DNA of 64,000 nucleotides. Origin: Mixophyes australis (Eukaryota > Chordata > Amphibia > Anura > Limnodynastidae). The stretch spans positions 178,605,448-178,669,447 of the forward strand of contig JAVHZZ010000005.1 in NCBI GenBank assembly GCA_036250195.1, in the 5' to 3' direction. Within the stretch, counting starts at the first letter, position 1. The number at the start of each line of letters is the position of its first letter. Positions 12,291-26,200 of this stretch are shown in pieces. The notes under the pieces were generated by a model. The model searched no databases. It was not told the origin of the DNA and saw only the letters and a list, made by a program, of their open reading frames with translations. Made by a program: the position numbers and the translations under genes.

Positions 12291-13337
12291 GAAAGAAATC
12301 AAAATAAAAAAATCCAAAACTTTTCATCATGTGGATTTCAGAAACTTTTACAACCATGATAATAGGTTTTAAAATGTATCTTCGAAAGTGGATGTGGTTT
12401 ACCATTTGCTAACATAATAATGTTTCTTCTATGAATCTTTTTTTTTTTTTAGGAAGGCAATAATCAATAATATAATGACTGCACTAATCAAAAGTGATCT
12501 GGTACATTCTGCCTCCATGGAAGCCACCATTCTATAGAAAGCACTCTGCTTTTTTTCCACCACTGTCAGGGACCTGCGGTAAGGACTTGCACAATGCAAG
12601 ACCTGTATTTACCTTGGTCATGAGACAGATCCCTGGTGCAGACATGAGCAGGGGATCAGCTTTTCTTGGTACAGGATGACAGAAACACAGCAAGAGTTGT
12701 TTAACATGACACTCTCATTACATTTCCTCAAATGAACCTTCAACATTTTCTTGGAAATACTTGACACATTTTTGATAAGATGAGAAACCCTTGCTGAGCT
12801 CTTTGTCCTTATTTAGGAGCACATCACTTGTTTTCTGATTCGGCATATATTTTTATATGAACAAAAACAAACAAACAAAAAAAAAGGTATTTTAAAACAA
12901 AATATTCAGAAAAGAAGCTGAATTAGTTTGGCAAATGGTAACACACAACCACTTTCTTAAATGACTTTAAAAATAATCCTATTCAAGGCAGTAAAATGCT
13001 CATGAAACATTTGTGAAATTCACATGAATCAAAACAAAAAAATGTGTTTATAGAACATTTTTTGTTTGTTTTACCATTTATTATTTAACATTTATTTGTA
13101 TGGTGCTACAATACGTTACAGCTCCTGACAGTAGGGGAAACATACAAGACAAATATACATGACAGGTGGGTAGGTGCAGACAGAAGGTTGGGAGGGACCA
13201 GCTCATGAAGGGATCAAAGTTGAGACAGAAGGAGGAGGGATTACTAGAGTGCACATGTTATCCTGAAGATCTTTTGTAATGGAGATTATTAACGGGAAAA
13301 GCGCTGTCTAACATAGAATAAACCTGTTAATTAAACC
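12291..13337. other. Intron with a minus-strand LINE tail
   Basis: AT-rich intron. About 13075-13250 reads on the minus strand as an element ending 'gcaccatacaaataaatg', similar to the LINE/SINE tails elsewhere here. No gene seen. Confidence 0.4.
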
Positions 13338-13943
13338 CATACTGTTTAACTAAAATGTCAGGGAGACTCCCTGAAATAGGGGTGATCTCCCTCACTCCCT
13401 GAAGGGTCTGGTATTCTACCTGATGCTGAGCCAGTACAAGACATGGTTGGCTTCGCCATCTTTGGCATGATGACACAGTTCAGAAATTGTGTCCTATGTC
13501 CATGTATTGATGCCTATGGAGGTGGCCATTTTCATGGAGACCAAGATTTAATCAAAGACTGACAGGTAAGACAACATGACTTCAGTAATGGAGACAGAAA
13601 TGTAAAAGACACCAAAGTCTCTAGAGATTCATTAGCTGCTTTTCATTAACGCATAGTTGCCTAATCTCCCGGAATGTCCGGGAGAATTCCCGCAGTTCTG
13701 GGAGACCTCCCGAGCGCACAGGGCAACCTCCCAGTTCTCGCCCCCGCAATAGATAAGTGGCGGGGGCGGGGCATAATTACACAAATATTGTGTCATCTTA
13801 GCCCCCCCTTCTGTAATTGGACAAATTGTGACAATCGTTTAGGGGCGGGGCCAAAAATTATGTGATTATTCAAGTCCCGCCCCCGCACACCTACCTCCCC
13901 TCGGGATCCCCCTGACACCAACGAGGAAAAGTTGGCAAGTATG
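13338..13943 (+). mobile_element. Composite hAT-like MITE, copy B (606 bp)
   Basis: The left end (CATACTG...) is diverged; the right end GTTGGCAAGTATG is intact. Flanks are ATTAAACC and GTTAAATG, 5 of 8 identical. It contains the same two units as copies A and C. The second unit starts with an intact CATAGTTGCC terminus at 13652, so 13652-13943 matches the solo copy at 15415-15698. No coding capacity. Confidence 0.75.
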
Positions 13944-15414
13944 GTTAAATGGCCTGCCTGTATCTACTGAATGCATCGCTTGCACGTTTGTTTAGTGACC
14001 AACCAAAAAATGTATATACTAGAACGTTTTAATAACTGTACACACTACGCCAAAAAACACATTTTCAAAAATACAAAAAATACACATTTTCTGGAATAAA
14101 TAATATTGGGGGGATAAAAAAAATAAAATAAAAATAAATTCTTTATCCATTTCTTGTACACTATCACCCTCGGATTAAAACACCAAGGCGCAAATACAAT
14201 TCCTGAATCAATTCTAAATATGTTGCCGACCTTCTCTCCGAAACACCTCAGTCCCACAATTTTCTACACAGGGAATTTTCTAGAATTGTGCAGCAACAGC
14301 ATGCACTTGTCCCTTATAAACTGTATACTTATTTGTGAAAATCCATAAAGAAAAATACACTAAATCTATTTCTCTAAAAACTCAGGATAAGCCGTAAATA
14401 TGGCACAGCTAGCATATATGGAAATTGCACCCATTTTGAAGTTGCAGCAATTAATTTTTTTATACATTTTGAAAAAGGTCAACTTTTTATTCCATTTTTG
14501 TTTCAAGCTTTTGGAAACAGAGCTCTTAAAACTGCATTATCACTTCGGTCCCACCCCCCTGGGGCAGCTTTTGACAAGGTTAATCTGTTTTTCTCCCAAT
14601 CCAGTCTGAAAACCAACCAAGGGGAGGGAATGGGAGAGAGAACCAATCACAACCCACAATTCTGACTTGTGATTGGTCCTCGTACTCACACATCCATCCC
14701 CCTTCCGTGGCCATTCAACAGTAGTAATACAAAACCGGCAGAGGCTGGGGAAAATTGGTTGCATATAGTGGCCAACAGGGGATCCGGCTAATGGAGGGGG
14801 CACCTTAGAATTATATTTTCCTATATGGTAATGCAGCACTAATGAACCATTGAGGATTTTCCCCAGCAATTGAATTTTGTATATTATAATAAATAACACA
14901 CCCTATAAAGAGGTCTTTGATCTGGTCATATATCTTCTTTAAACCTCTTGGTAACCTCCAGAATCCTTATAATTTACAGTTAAACCATACCTTGTCTTAT
15001 TAAGATCTGTGTTTCTCAAACCACCAAAAAACATTGTTATGCCAACCACCTGTTCTGAGCTGCACCAGGTTTAGAATTAGCAACAATGCTGGGTGTCTCA
15101 TCTCTATTAAACTCTAACGGCCAGTTGGGAGTGAACACTAATTGACTGTTGTAGTCTAAGAGATGAAAGGGAAGTCAGTGATATGTACCCAGTGGGAGGC
15201 AGTGTAAGCGGTGGTACGTACAAATGGGGTCAGCATTGCTATAATGGCTCTGCGCAGTAACTGAGGCTTGCACTAAGGGTACACAGTGTTCATGGAAGTC
15301 AGCACCATTAGTGGTCAAATGGGGGTATGCTCTGGACATTGGTCATCAAGTGGGGTGGCAATGCATACTGGTGACACAGATGCTGAATTCTACTCTGACC
15401 AGTGGTGCTTATAA
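13944..15414. other. Intron, one unrecognised GC-rich block
   Basis: Mostly AT-rich intron. A block at about 14540-14900 leaves a 119-residue minus-strand frame open and contains ATTGGT and CCAATC motifs. I do not recognise the product and see no domain, so I treat it as non-coding. Confidence 0.4.
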
Positions 15415-15698
15415 CATAGTTGCCTACTCTCCCGGAATGTCCGGGAAACTCCCGAATTTTTGGGAGTTCTTCCGGACTCCCGAGAGAGCAGGCAAAAATT
15501 CTGGGTCAAGCCGTCCCCGTTGTTCAAGATGGTGGGGACAGGGCTAAACGCAGCATCGTGGTCCCGCCCCCTGCTGCGATTGGCTAGAATTGTCAAATAT
15601 TGACAGGGGTGGAGCCTAACGGCGCATCACACGTGGCCACGCCCCCCTCGACTGACCCCCCCCTCCCGGACAGCTGCCTTTGAAAGTAGGTAAGTATG
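15415..15698 (+). mobile_element. hAT-like MITE, solo unit (284 bp)
   Basis: Terminal repeats CATAGTTGCCTACTC and GTAGGTAAGTATG. Flanks GCTTATAA (15407-15414) and GCTTATAG (15699-15706), 7 of 8 identical. GC-rich interior with repeated 'tcccggaatgtccggga' palindromes. This is the unit embedded in the composite copies. Confidence 0.82.
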
Positions 15699-15999
15699 GC
15701 TTATAGCAGCGGTCATTGTTGGCTGTATAACAAAGGGGTGAAGTGATGTATAATATCTATACTAGCATGGTGGGTCTGTTGAATAAAGGTGGTCATGCTA
15801 CTTGCAGTGGATTGTTAAAATTCAATTTCAATTCTCTGTGTTTTGCACCTTTAAAACGATGCAGTCACAAAAGCTTTTCTGCAGGAACATTGAAACATTT
15901 TCCCATAACAAACATTGATCTAGAGTTCCTTATAACACACAGTTAGTGATGACCAGGGGCAGAGTGGGCTTGGTGGCATTTGCCACCCTGACTGGTCCC

Positions 16000-16440
16000 A
16001 TAGTGGGCTACCTGCATTTTTTTCCTTTAAAATATTTCTAATAGGCTGCTGAGTCAAGTCTTGCCCCGAGCTAAAATTTTATGTCTTTTCTTTTTTTTTC
16101 TTTTAAGAAGTGTATTTAAATTTTCGGAAACCGTGCAACAAGCAAAACACAATTACCGAAGACCAGAATAATAGTCAGTGTACAAAGTAAATAATTTGAA
16201 GCCACCAAGCCAGATTAGCTAGAGTAAACAATGCAAAAAAAAATAATCATCAATTGCTTGAAATAGCCGGTAATGATGGAAATGATAAACATACATGAAT
16301 TGAATAGAAGAAAAAACGTGCAACAGGTCCCATAGTGGACTACCTTGGGCTGGGTCACTGGGCCACCTGCATTTTTTTCCTTTAAAATGTTTCTAATAGG
16401 CTGCAGAGCCGAGTCTTGCCCCCGGGCTAAAATTTGTCAT
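16000..16440 (-). repeat. Short tandem duplication split by an L1-type 3' end
   Basis: A segment of about 100 bp (cacctgcatttttttcc ... gggctaaaattt) occurs at about 16012-16072 and again at about 16367-16432. Between the copies lies an insertion of about 240 bp that starts with a T-rich run at 16083. It is the same sequence as 18131-18362, read on the minus strand as a LINE 3' untranslated region with a poly(A) tail. Confidence 0.65.
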
Positions 16441-18105
16441 TTGTTACTTTAAAAGGAAACTGGTTGAACAAACTTTGACAATTACTGGGCTATGGGTGAT
16501 GGCTGGAGGGTTGCAAGTCGCAGACACCTGCCTCACAATATCTGTAACATAGTAACCTATCATGTGTCCCACGCATGTGGTTACACTGAGATATTGCCAT
16601 CTCTGTCATGTCAGATACCAGACAAAACAAGTATTACATTACAGCCATCATGATATCTGAACTCCTTTAGAATCAATACAAATAACCATTTAAAATGAAA
16701 AAAAAAAAAACATTTACTGTGAGATCGAAAGTCAGCTTCAATGATTTCTGAACTTAATTAACAGCATGGGATCAATTAAAAAGTTAAGCGTGTAATTCCT
16801 AGAGTAATTAGCACTGCATAACGGAAGTAAGGTAATGCCAAAAAAAATGTATAACAAACAAAAACAAATCGAAAATGGATGGTGGCACTCGGCACTTCTG
16901 TGACCCATATGTGACACCAATTGTAAAGCGCTATGGAATATGTTGGCGCTATATAAATAAATGATGATGATATGTGGCTAGTAAAAATTATTATTTTTGG
17001 TCTCTGACAGTAGGTGTCGCACATGAGATGGTATTAGGCCCAGCAGAATGACCGGCCCTGAACACAGACAGCAGTCAGGTTTGGTTACTGCTGTAAATGA
17101 ATTGTATATATAGTGAAGGCAGTGTGTCAGATGTAAAAATCAGCAATAGCTTAGTGGGTGTGATTAAATGAGATTAATAAATGGTGTGGATGTGCAATGG
17201 CTTCTTCAAAACACTACTTGTTTTCTAGTTTAAGAAAACTATATTGGATTCAGCTATGGCCGCAATTCTTGTTGCTTAGCCTCCCCCATCTTCACCATGG
17301 GGAAACGGTCACTGGCGATAGCACGGCGGTAGCCTTTGAGAGATCAGGCTTCTCTCTACTTAGTAAATAGACCCGGACGTATATCACGTTTCTCTGTAGG
17401 CGTGTCCTATAAACTGACTGGCAACCTATATGCAGAGAGCTTCCAGTTTCCAAGTACAATACTGTTCATTTCCATGTGACTAAGGTCTGCACCCCAATCT
17501 ACAAGCATGGGAAAAAATGGCTAATCTGAATACTCCATTCAAACTCTCCAGTGAAATCCAGCCAGGAATGAAACCATGAGAACAATAAGCAAGCAGGCTG
17601 TTCGTCTATGTCCTTTCATCAAGCCATAACAATGCATGTGAAACATTTCAATTCAATTACACTGGTGCAAACAACTGTCTAAGGACAGGGCTCTAAGTTT
17701 CCTCATCTCCTGGACTTCCACGCATTAATACCCTCGCAATCTCCACTGAAATACCAACACAACTTCACTAACCCGGGCACTCAAACACTAAGCACAACTG
17801 TAATACTGCAATGTAACTGGAAGGAGAATGTTTTTTTCTGTGTAGTCTTTGCACACAAGACTGACTGCAATATTCCTCTAGAGTACGATAGGAGGCCATA
17901 ATAGTATAACGATCAATAGGCAGCTCAAAATATACAGATGGCAACGTGTTGCCTAAATTGTGTTGTCTATTTAACCTTTGTACCACTGTACAGCAGAGTC
18001 TTTGTCACGAGTGAATTTCATACTGCACATTTTTATCAGCAGTCTCTTGGAGAACACAGTTCCCTATTACACAGCTACTTCTGTATGACAATGAAGGTCT
18101 GCTAG
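16441..18105. other. Intron with a SINE tail scrap
   Basis: About 16920-16970 (gtaaagcgctatggaat ... ggcgctatataaata, then GAT repeats) is the 3' tail of the SINE/LINE family seen at 9339. The rest is plain intron. No gene seen. Confidence 0.45.
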
Positions 18106-18421
18106 GTTTTTTTTTTTAGGTTTTTGTTTTGTTTTTTTTCTTTTAAGAAGTGTATTTCAATTTTCGAATACAGCGCAACAAGCATAACACAATTACCGAA
18201 GACCAGAATAGTAGTCAGTGTACAAAGTAAATAAATTGAAGCCACCAAGCCATATTAGCTAGAGTAAACAATGCAAAAAAAATAATCATCAATTGCTTGA
18301 AATATCCGGTAATGATGGAAATGATAAACATAGAATTCAATAGAAGAATAAACGTGCAACAGTATATTTTAGATGGGGGAAGAGGTAAGTAAGACCAAAG
18401 GCGGAACTCCCAGCTCCCAAA
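18106..18421 (-). mobile_element. 5'-truncated L1-type LINE 3' end
   Basis: A T-rich run at 18106-18141 (poly(A) on the minus strand) is followed by about 230 bp nearly identical to 16094-16327. Two copies sharing one boundary at the poly(A) fit target-primed reverse transcription. The assignment to L1 is an inference from the poly(A) tail. Confidence 0.55.
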
Positions 18422-20399
18422 GGGCTATCATAAGGGACAAAAAATATATTTGTGCAAACACGAAACCAAACAATTGGCTAAGAGTATAGGAAAAAGGAAA
18501 ACCATATATGCCTTTTTATATTAAATTATGAATTAATGTTCCCAGTACTTCCTGCAAGTTAGATTTAGAGTTCATTTCAATGTCTATCTTGTAGGTGGAA
18601 ACTATGGCTTATATATATTGTGCACAAACAGATATAAGATGCCACATTCTGATCTGCCTTAACCACACTCTTGATATATCAACCATGCCCCTTTTTTTGC
18701 AGTTTTATATACCTATTTTATATACAAAATGAATGACATTGAAACAAATTATTAATAAAAACTGTACCGTGAGTTCTACTACTGGTTAAAAAAAATAGTA
18801 ATCTATGCTCAAAAATTGCAGTAAAATCCAATTGGCTGATTAAAGCATTACACCTTCACTGTAGCCAAAAAGGGTAATTGAACACAGTGGAATACTTTGA
18901 CATTAATACAAAGGCTTAAGGGGCTGTACGGAACATAAATATATCACATATATATGAAATAATGATCCAAAGATTCATAGTGAAACCGTTGATTAAATAT
19001 AATGAATTGTACAAATGACACTTTCTAATAAACCTCTTACTGGCGTATAAAAGATTTCACGTAGTGTCTAATTTTAATAGTCTCTAGTTATTTTTTTTAC
19101 ACTTAAGGGTTCTAATAAAATTGCAGTCATATTGGAATATGTAGAACACAAAATTGTCACTGAGTAACAATGGGTTTTATGCCTAAATAAAGTATGGAAT
19201 ACTCTTGAAACATAGTTCAAAAGAGGATATTATTATTAGGACAAATCAATGCAAAGTAAAACATACAAACTAAAAATAAATAAAAGATGGAAACTGGACA
19301 CAAAAATGTGACATGAAACTGTACATAGGAATCTCATCTTTCCAATCTCTCCTTCCATCAAGTGATCTGACTCTTTGACTCTTGTAATTAATATCTTTCA
19401 CCCGTAGAAAAGACTTCCTGAAACTGGGCAAAGACTAATCAAAGATCTGTGACATACCACCGTTTCATTCGGCAAGCCAGGAAATCCTCTATTCCCAGCT
19501 ATTTGTTGCAGATTTCTACAGCTCTCTACAGATTGTCATAAAGGGACCATTCATTAACTGGGACTAATCCGAGAAGGATATTGAAACAATGGAGCATCCT
19601 TCCTTTTTCATCCTCTTTCCCTCATACTCTTACAGACCGTGGTTGAAGCAATATACCATATGCACTTCCTGTCCTCTACAAAAGCATTCCTGAATAATCT
19701 ATGTATTACATTTATGTTGGTTTATAGGCAAGTGATTGCTTATAGTGGACCGGGCAGTTATTAAAACACATGATTCTTGAGAAAATCGGCTATAAAAATG
19801 TCTTTTTGTCTTGTGTTCACAGGTGCAGGTATTGGCAGACTTTTTAAAGCCAGCTATTAGAAGTACAGCTTGCCATAAACTGTAACCTGCAAAGATCATG
19901 CTTTAAAGAATAAATGGAATTATGTGAGACAATAAAAAAAAAATCTCCCTTGCCTGTTCTCCAATGAACCTCCCCTGTTTCAGACAGGCTTTTTTTATTT
20001 TTTTATTAAAATAAAACATTCATGTAGGTGTGTGGGAGACCATGTATAAAAATAGTCAGGTTCTGGGCGCTTGTAAAGGAAAGATATATCAATTTAATAT
20101 GGATAGGTCCACAATACGCTCCGGCCGGAACGAGACAGCTTAGATGTGTTAAACAATAAACATGCATCAATTGACACTGCTGGAAACAATAATAATGGTA
20201 AAAAACACAACAAACTCTGTGTGATTGCAAATATGGTTAGAGTGCACTTGCAAGCTACTAAAATATGCAATGACAATTGATATGAACCGCAAAAAGAAAT
20301 GAACCGCAAAAAGAAAAGGTAAGGAAATATAATGTCCAGAGTTGTAAATCAAAATATTGGTGATGATGAAAAGTGCAAGCAAAAATGAAATTGGTAGCC
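18422..20399. other. Intron, no gene seen
   Basis: AT-rich intron with several long A/T runs. No coding exon, RNA gene or classifiable mobile element recognised. Confidence 0.5.
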
Positions 20400-20439
20400 G
20401 TTACTCACATAAGGCAGGGATGTCTGGCTGTCTATAATG

Positions 20440-22091
20440 CAGACAGGCACTTAGTAGCGGTCCCAGAGTCTGTGCTGATGAGGTTAGATATAACGTTGAT
20501 TTCAATGATAAAAAGCACCCAGCAGAATGCCAATTATTAAAACAAGAACGAAGAAGAAAGTTCTTCTAGTTCCTAAAAGGAAATCCTCTCCTTCTTGTTG
20601 AAAGAAAAAATGATCCCGCTCAAATAGCGTGTGCACGCTGCGGGATATCTCCGTGTTGAGATTAAATGTATAGATATCAAAATGCCTCCAATAATGGACA
20701 GGTACCCGGCAGAATATAGGTGGTGATAATCCAAATGTAGCCCTCCTAATCCCCAAACGTAGTCTCTCTCTTTCTCATAAAGTTGAGGCTAAACAGGGGA
20801 AGCGGTAGTGCCGCTGCGGATGAGCGCATACACGCTACAGGCTGGTCTCCGATGTGGATGTCTGTATATGGTAATGTAAGATGCTAGCATGCTAGTAAGT
20901 TGAATAAAACGGAGTTGAGGGACAGTCCCCAACGCGCTTCGCCCGGTGGCAATGGCCAGTGGGCTTCCTCAGGGATAGTAATGTCCAACTGGTCTTCCTA
21001 GCCAGTTTTTAAAGAGATCCGGATGTGCCAATCAGCCAAGAGGCAATAGAGTAATTAAGTAATTAGTGAATAAATATGAGTACTGGTGATTGCACAACAA
21101 TCCAACAGGCATGATGGAAAAAAAACAACAAAAGAAAACAATAGTGCACTAGTTGCAAAACAAAAAAGAGCTTGTTTGAACATATATGGAAAAATATATA
21201 TAAATAGATCTGGTTGCATAAATATTAATGGGTGATGTACATGGTATATATATGAAATGAACAAAAATAAATAAATAAAAAATAAAATAAAAAAATAAAA
21301 ATAAAAATACATATAAAAATAAAGTGGGAATATGGTATAGCTGGCATAATATTCCCATTGTATCAATGTGTATAAGGACAAATATAGTGGATATATTATG
21401 AGTGGAGAAAATAACCCAGGTCAAAATCCACATTCAATCCTTTTGGGATCAGGGTTTTAAGATTAAAAATCCATCTCGCCTCTTCTTTTGAAATGAGGGA
21501 AATGAAATCTCCACCTCTCCAAGGTTTATGAACTTACATATTCCTAAAAACTGAAGTTTAGTGTGGTCGTGGTTATGATGTTTAAGAAAATTAGATGATA
21601 CGGTATGATTATCTAACTGATTGGTGATGTTGCGAAGGTGCTCTGAAATTCTAACATGAAGTTTCCGGATAGTACGCCCTACATATTGTAGTCCACACGG
21701 GCACTCCAACAGATAAACCACACCCATAGTATCACAGGTGATTTTGGTTTTGATCTGAAAGGAGTCACCTGTGGTATGAGAGTGGAAGTTGGTGATGGGC
21801 TTTGTTCCCTTATGATTAATAGTTTTGCAGGCATGGCACCTATTGCAATAATAAAAGCACCCACTTTTCTCTTCCAGCCAACTCTGTTGGCATTTTTCTG
21901 CAGTTGTTTTTGGAATACAGCACTTGACGAGCTTAGTGTTAAGTGAATCTGATTTTCTATAAATGATCCTTGGTTGTCCGGGAAGGATGTCCTTCAGATG
22001 CTCATCCATGCATAATATGTGCCAATGCTTCCTTACAATTCTTTCGAGTTCTTTATGATGTGGGAGACTATGTATATGTATTTTATGTATG

Positions 22092-22126
<35 letters not shown>
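20440..22126 (-). pseudogene. Penelope-like element, 5'-truncated, GIY-YIG end
   Basis: The minus-strand frame 22126-21449 contains the conserved stretch before the endonuclease (GCFYYCNRCHACKT) and then GVVYLLECPCGLQYVGRT and RISEHLRNI. This is the GIY-YIG endonuclease of Penelope-like elements, which nicks target DNA. The frame shifts near 21480: the family end 'ARWIFNLKTLIPKGLNVDFD' continues in another frame to about 21420. The reverse transcriptase half is absent, cut at the (AC)n tract at 22096. Downstream sequence to about 20440 is presumed 3' region and contains the GC-rich block at about 20930-20980. Confidence 0.85.

Positions 22127-22128
<2 letters not shown>
22096..22128. repeat. 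(AC)n microsatellite
   Basis: About 16 AC units at the truncated 5' side of the Penelope-like fragment. It produces an artificial CVCVCV start on that reading frame. Confidence 0.95.
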
Positions 22129-22131
<3 letters not shown>

Positions 22132-22269
22132 TGTGGGGGAGGGGAGGTGGAATAGTGTTTGTAACATCAGGGTATCGCTATCAATCATCTAGTCCTTACA
22201 AAGTCCTAAAATTTGATAAATGTAATATGATGTGATAACAATCAATAACAAATTTCACTTCACTGCATT

Positions 22270-23270
22270 CAACAAAAAATAAGCCAACAAGAAGAAGCAG
22301 TTTATGAAAATCTATGTATTATTCAGTAATTTGTAGAACAAACTTATGCAGCAATAACTTGACGTAATCATATGGTTTAAGAGTTCACAATTTTCTTACA
22401 TCATATTTGAAGAAATTTGACCCATTTCTGCTTACAACACTGCTTTAGCTCATTGATATATCAGGACACCGTTTATGATTTATTTCACAGATTCCTTAAG
22501 GTCCTGCCACCGGATCTTTATGGGGTTGAAGTCTAGACCTTGACTTGGCTATTCGAAAACCTTGATTCTTTTTCTGATCTTTATTTGAATCATTGTCCTA
22601 TTGCATGATCCAATTTCAGTTGTCAGAGAGACTGCCTTAAATTGTCTCCTACAATATTCTGGCATATGGGGTTGTTCATGGTGGAATCAATGACTGTAAG
22701 AAGTCCAGGTTCTGTCTCTACGAAACAACTCCAAATCAGCACTCCACTCCTGCAGCGTTTGGGAGTCTAACAATGCACTAATTGAATTAGATTCTGCACT
22801 GTGTGCAATTTTAATATATTTTCACCAAATTATGGGCAAGTGCATTTCTATTCACTTTTATTGCTAACCCTAGTGATCACCATGTGATTTATGTTTTGGT
22901 TTCCCAATAGTACCATAATACTACAATTAAAAACCTGGTAGCTTTAGGGTTCTTTTAGGTCTCTCAAAGCATCAGACAAACTAATCTTTGGGTGAATTTG
23001 CAGAGACACCCACTCAAGACGGACAACTGTCTTCAATGTTCTTAATTTGAAGTAATATTTCTCATTGTAGAATGAAGGACTTTGGATTATTTGTAAATGG
23101 TCTTATAGCCCTTTCCAGACTGATGATCATTAACAATTACTTCTCTGAGATCATGACAGATGTCGGTCTCCTTGGCATAAACCTGAATGCCCCAGGCAGA
23201 ACTACCAAAGGTTCGTCTTCTATACATAGGTGGCAGCATTTCCTAGTGATTAAATAATGAAGGGCACTTT
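22270..23270 (-). pseudogene. Decayed Tc1/mariner transposon
   Basis: On the minus strand about 23180-23060 translates as DLREVIVNDHQSGKGYKTI, the N-terminal helix-turn-helix of Tc1-type transposases. About 22740-22480 preserves pieces of the DDE region (VIDSTMNN, and a PSQ...L.F.NPI remnant). Several stops and frameshifts, and a missing middle, show that it is long dead. Terminal inverted repeats were not located. Confidence 0.8.
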
Positions 23271-26200
23271 ATTAATAACAACAGGCTCAAATTACTTTTT
23301 TTATTGGTATAAAAACAGTCATGGGTTGTCACATGAAATTAATTTTAGCAAATGATAATATCTGTAAGGACTAGATGATAATCATCCTGATGTTTATAAA
23401 TGCATATTAGAAAGTAAAGTTATTATATGTATCACTTCTATAGGAGAAAAAAAAAAAAAGACTTTAAAAGATTATTTTTTATTTTACACAACAAGACTCT
23501 TTATATTATTCTTAGAGATCTATGTATTGATGTATTTTTGTGGGTATTATTCAGTGGTGACATATTTCTTTAATAATGATTGTTAATTGTAAAAAAATAC
23601 TTTACTGTAAGAACTTTTTTGTATAATGCTACTATTAAAATATAAAGAATTTTTATCAATATTTAGCTTAATGGACTATTTAATGTTTAAGGCCTTGTTT
23701 ATAACCCCATTTGCTGCTTGGTTTAAACTTTGCAGGGGTGCAAAAGTACGCATTGGTCCATGGGAGTGGAGTTGAGCAGATCGGAGCTAGACAAGCATAT
23801 CTAGTTTTGCACTAAAATGGAAAATGGGATTTCATTTTGGGGCACAGGATTATGTAAATATGATTAAGGAGTGTAGAGAGCACATTTACGGAGGGGCGTG
23901 CTTCTGCAGGAAAGCAGAATAAAAGCTTGTAATTGAAGGGTGAAAAAAAAAATAAGCTTGAAAACACACAAAAAAGTGACATGTAATAAAAGTAACCCTG
24001 ATATTCTCTCACTAGTATGATTCATTTAAGACCTAAACTGATTAGTATTTTACGAGAAAAGCAAACCGTATTTAACGGAGAGTAGTAGTAAGATATCCGC
24101 AGACCTAGGAGCCAGTTGATTTTATGTATGTGGTTTTGAAGCCCTTGAAGTACACTAGAGAGACATAGGTACCCGCACCTGCGCACATAAAGAAGCATTA
24201 TGGGTCCACACTTTTTGTGGCTTGTATAATAATTCTTACCTAGTGATCTGCCAAATTTCTCCATAGAAAGTGAATATTTCATGAGCACTTGTACAGCACA
24301 CCAGAGCTGCTGCCTTATTCTCCATAAACAATAAATAGAATTGTATGTAATTATTTAGTTTGATATTACAAGAAAACTATTTCTATTACCAACAATCAAT
24401 GATACACTCATTTGGTTGGTGTTTATTTGAGTTCGCTATAGTGTACTTTGTTTGTTTTTTTTCCTAGGGATTTCTAGAGACGGCTTCATAGATGAAAGCC
24501 AAAAATCATGTCAGAAGTAAATCAAAGTGTTTAAAATATGCAATCTAGACAGTACAGCAAGATATCAAGCCATGGTTCAAATCTAATGTTACGGAATGTT
24601 TAGAAGACACAAACCACCCATTACTACTCAGCTAGTAGAAAATGGCTCTGAACAGACTTTAATTAAGATGGCAACAAATTATGGTGTCTATATTTAACAA
24701 CGTGCATCAATAACCTAGATTTTCTATTACTGCTTATTGCAGCTATAGGAAACCTATTATCGCAATTTACCCTTAAAGGTTAACCTGTGCCGCTGCTCAG
24801 CTCCCCGGCGGTACTGGCTGGCAGCAGTCAGAGGACTGTTACCACTTCACCAGCTTGTGCAGCTTCCCTCTACGCATGCATGACCTGCCCTTCCCATTTC
24901 ATACATGTTCAATGGACCTGATAGTTCAGAGGGGTTTCCAATTCCATTCGCTGCACTACTATAGTAAAAAGTTTAAAGAAAAAAAAAAATAGTGTCTGAA
25001 AAATAGAAAAAAAAATAAAAATATTTCTCTGTGTATAACTAAGAAAGAATGCTTTACTTAAATGTGAAAAAAGCATTTTGTTTCCAGTGGAGAGAAACTG
25101 CTATCACCATCGGAAGACATCGGCAGTACCTGTATCGCGGCTGTCCATAGTATACAGGCTCGACAGCTTTCCTGGAGGCCCCCAGTGAAGGTTATCAGTG
25201 GAAATACCCGGCCTGGGGCCTCATTGTACATGGAGATGCCCTAAATTCAGCAAAAACGTTTTTCTGCCTTTTTTAAATAGGCGCCTATGTCTGATTTTTA
25301 TTTTTATCCATAGTAACAATTGTTGAAGTGTATTATGTCACAAGATTAACATATAATTTCATTTGATAATTGCATGTGCTTCAGGGTCTAAAAATTTCTT
25401 GCGCAGATAACTCTGCACCAACAGTTTATCTTGTGGAAGTAGAAATTCTTTGAAAGAGCTTTAGCCCCTCCAAAGTTTTACCCAAAGTCTAATTTCTCAC
25501 AACTAGTAGAACTAAAAGCATTCCTCCTCCATACTTCTCAATTAACTTTCAATCAGAACAACCTAGAATTGTAACCGTTTAATGTGTACCTTTCTATAAA
25601 ACAGAACAATATCTCCTATTCACATGACTGCCTAGTCGTAGTATGTAATGAAACTGATTGAACATGAAAACTGGAAACTTAATCCTTCCTGAAAGACGAG
25701 GTGCATGACTAGTTGTGCTTGAGTTCCTTGCACGGTCTTGTGGTATGACACTGAAATTACCTTGGAAGCATTGGGATGTTTATTCAGCATTGACGTGTTC
25801 TTCAGCACACACACAGTAAAATGAAACAAATCACCAGAATCAAAGCAAAAATTACAGATTTATCAGAAAAGCTTTTAGTCAATGTAATACGCTCCATCTT
25901 TAAGGGAAAAGGGTTCATATCTACCAGACTCATGTCATGGACGGTTCTAATAAATCACAGCTATTTATTTTTCTAAGGTATAACTTTTATCCTGCAAGTA
26001 TGCTGTAAGTTTTGTTCACACATATTATTCATCAATTGTTTCTTATGTAGTATGCATTTTGCCTACAAAAAGTCCCCATTACACTTGTTTTAGAAGGTCA
26101 TCCTTTTTGCATTATTTCTTGCATGTGTTGATGTTTTGAATAGCACATGCTTGATATTTATTATCACATAGATCCTTAGATGTATGCCATACCACCTCTA

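Noticed and set aside
20475..20505. Hammerhead ribozyme core (CTGATGAG with a GTTA/TAAC stem)
   Set aside because: The required CGAAA after stem II is absent (TTGATTT instead), and it lies on the strand opposite the Penelope-like element.
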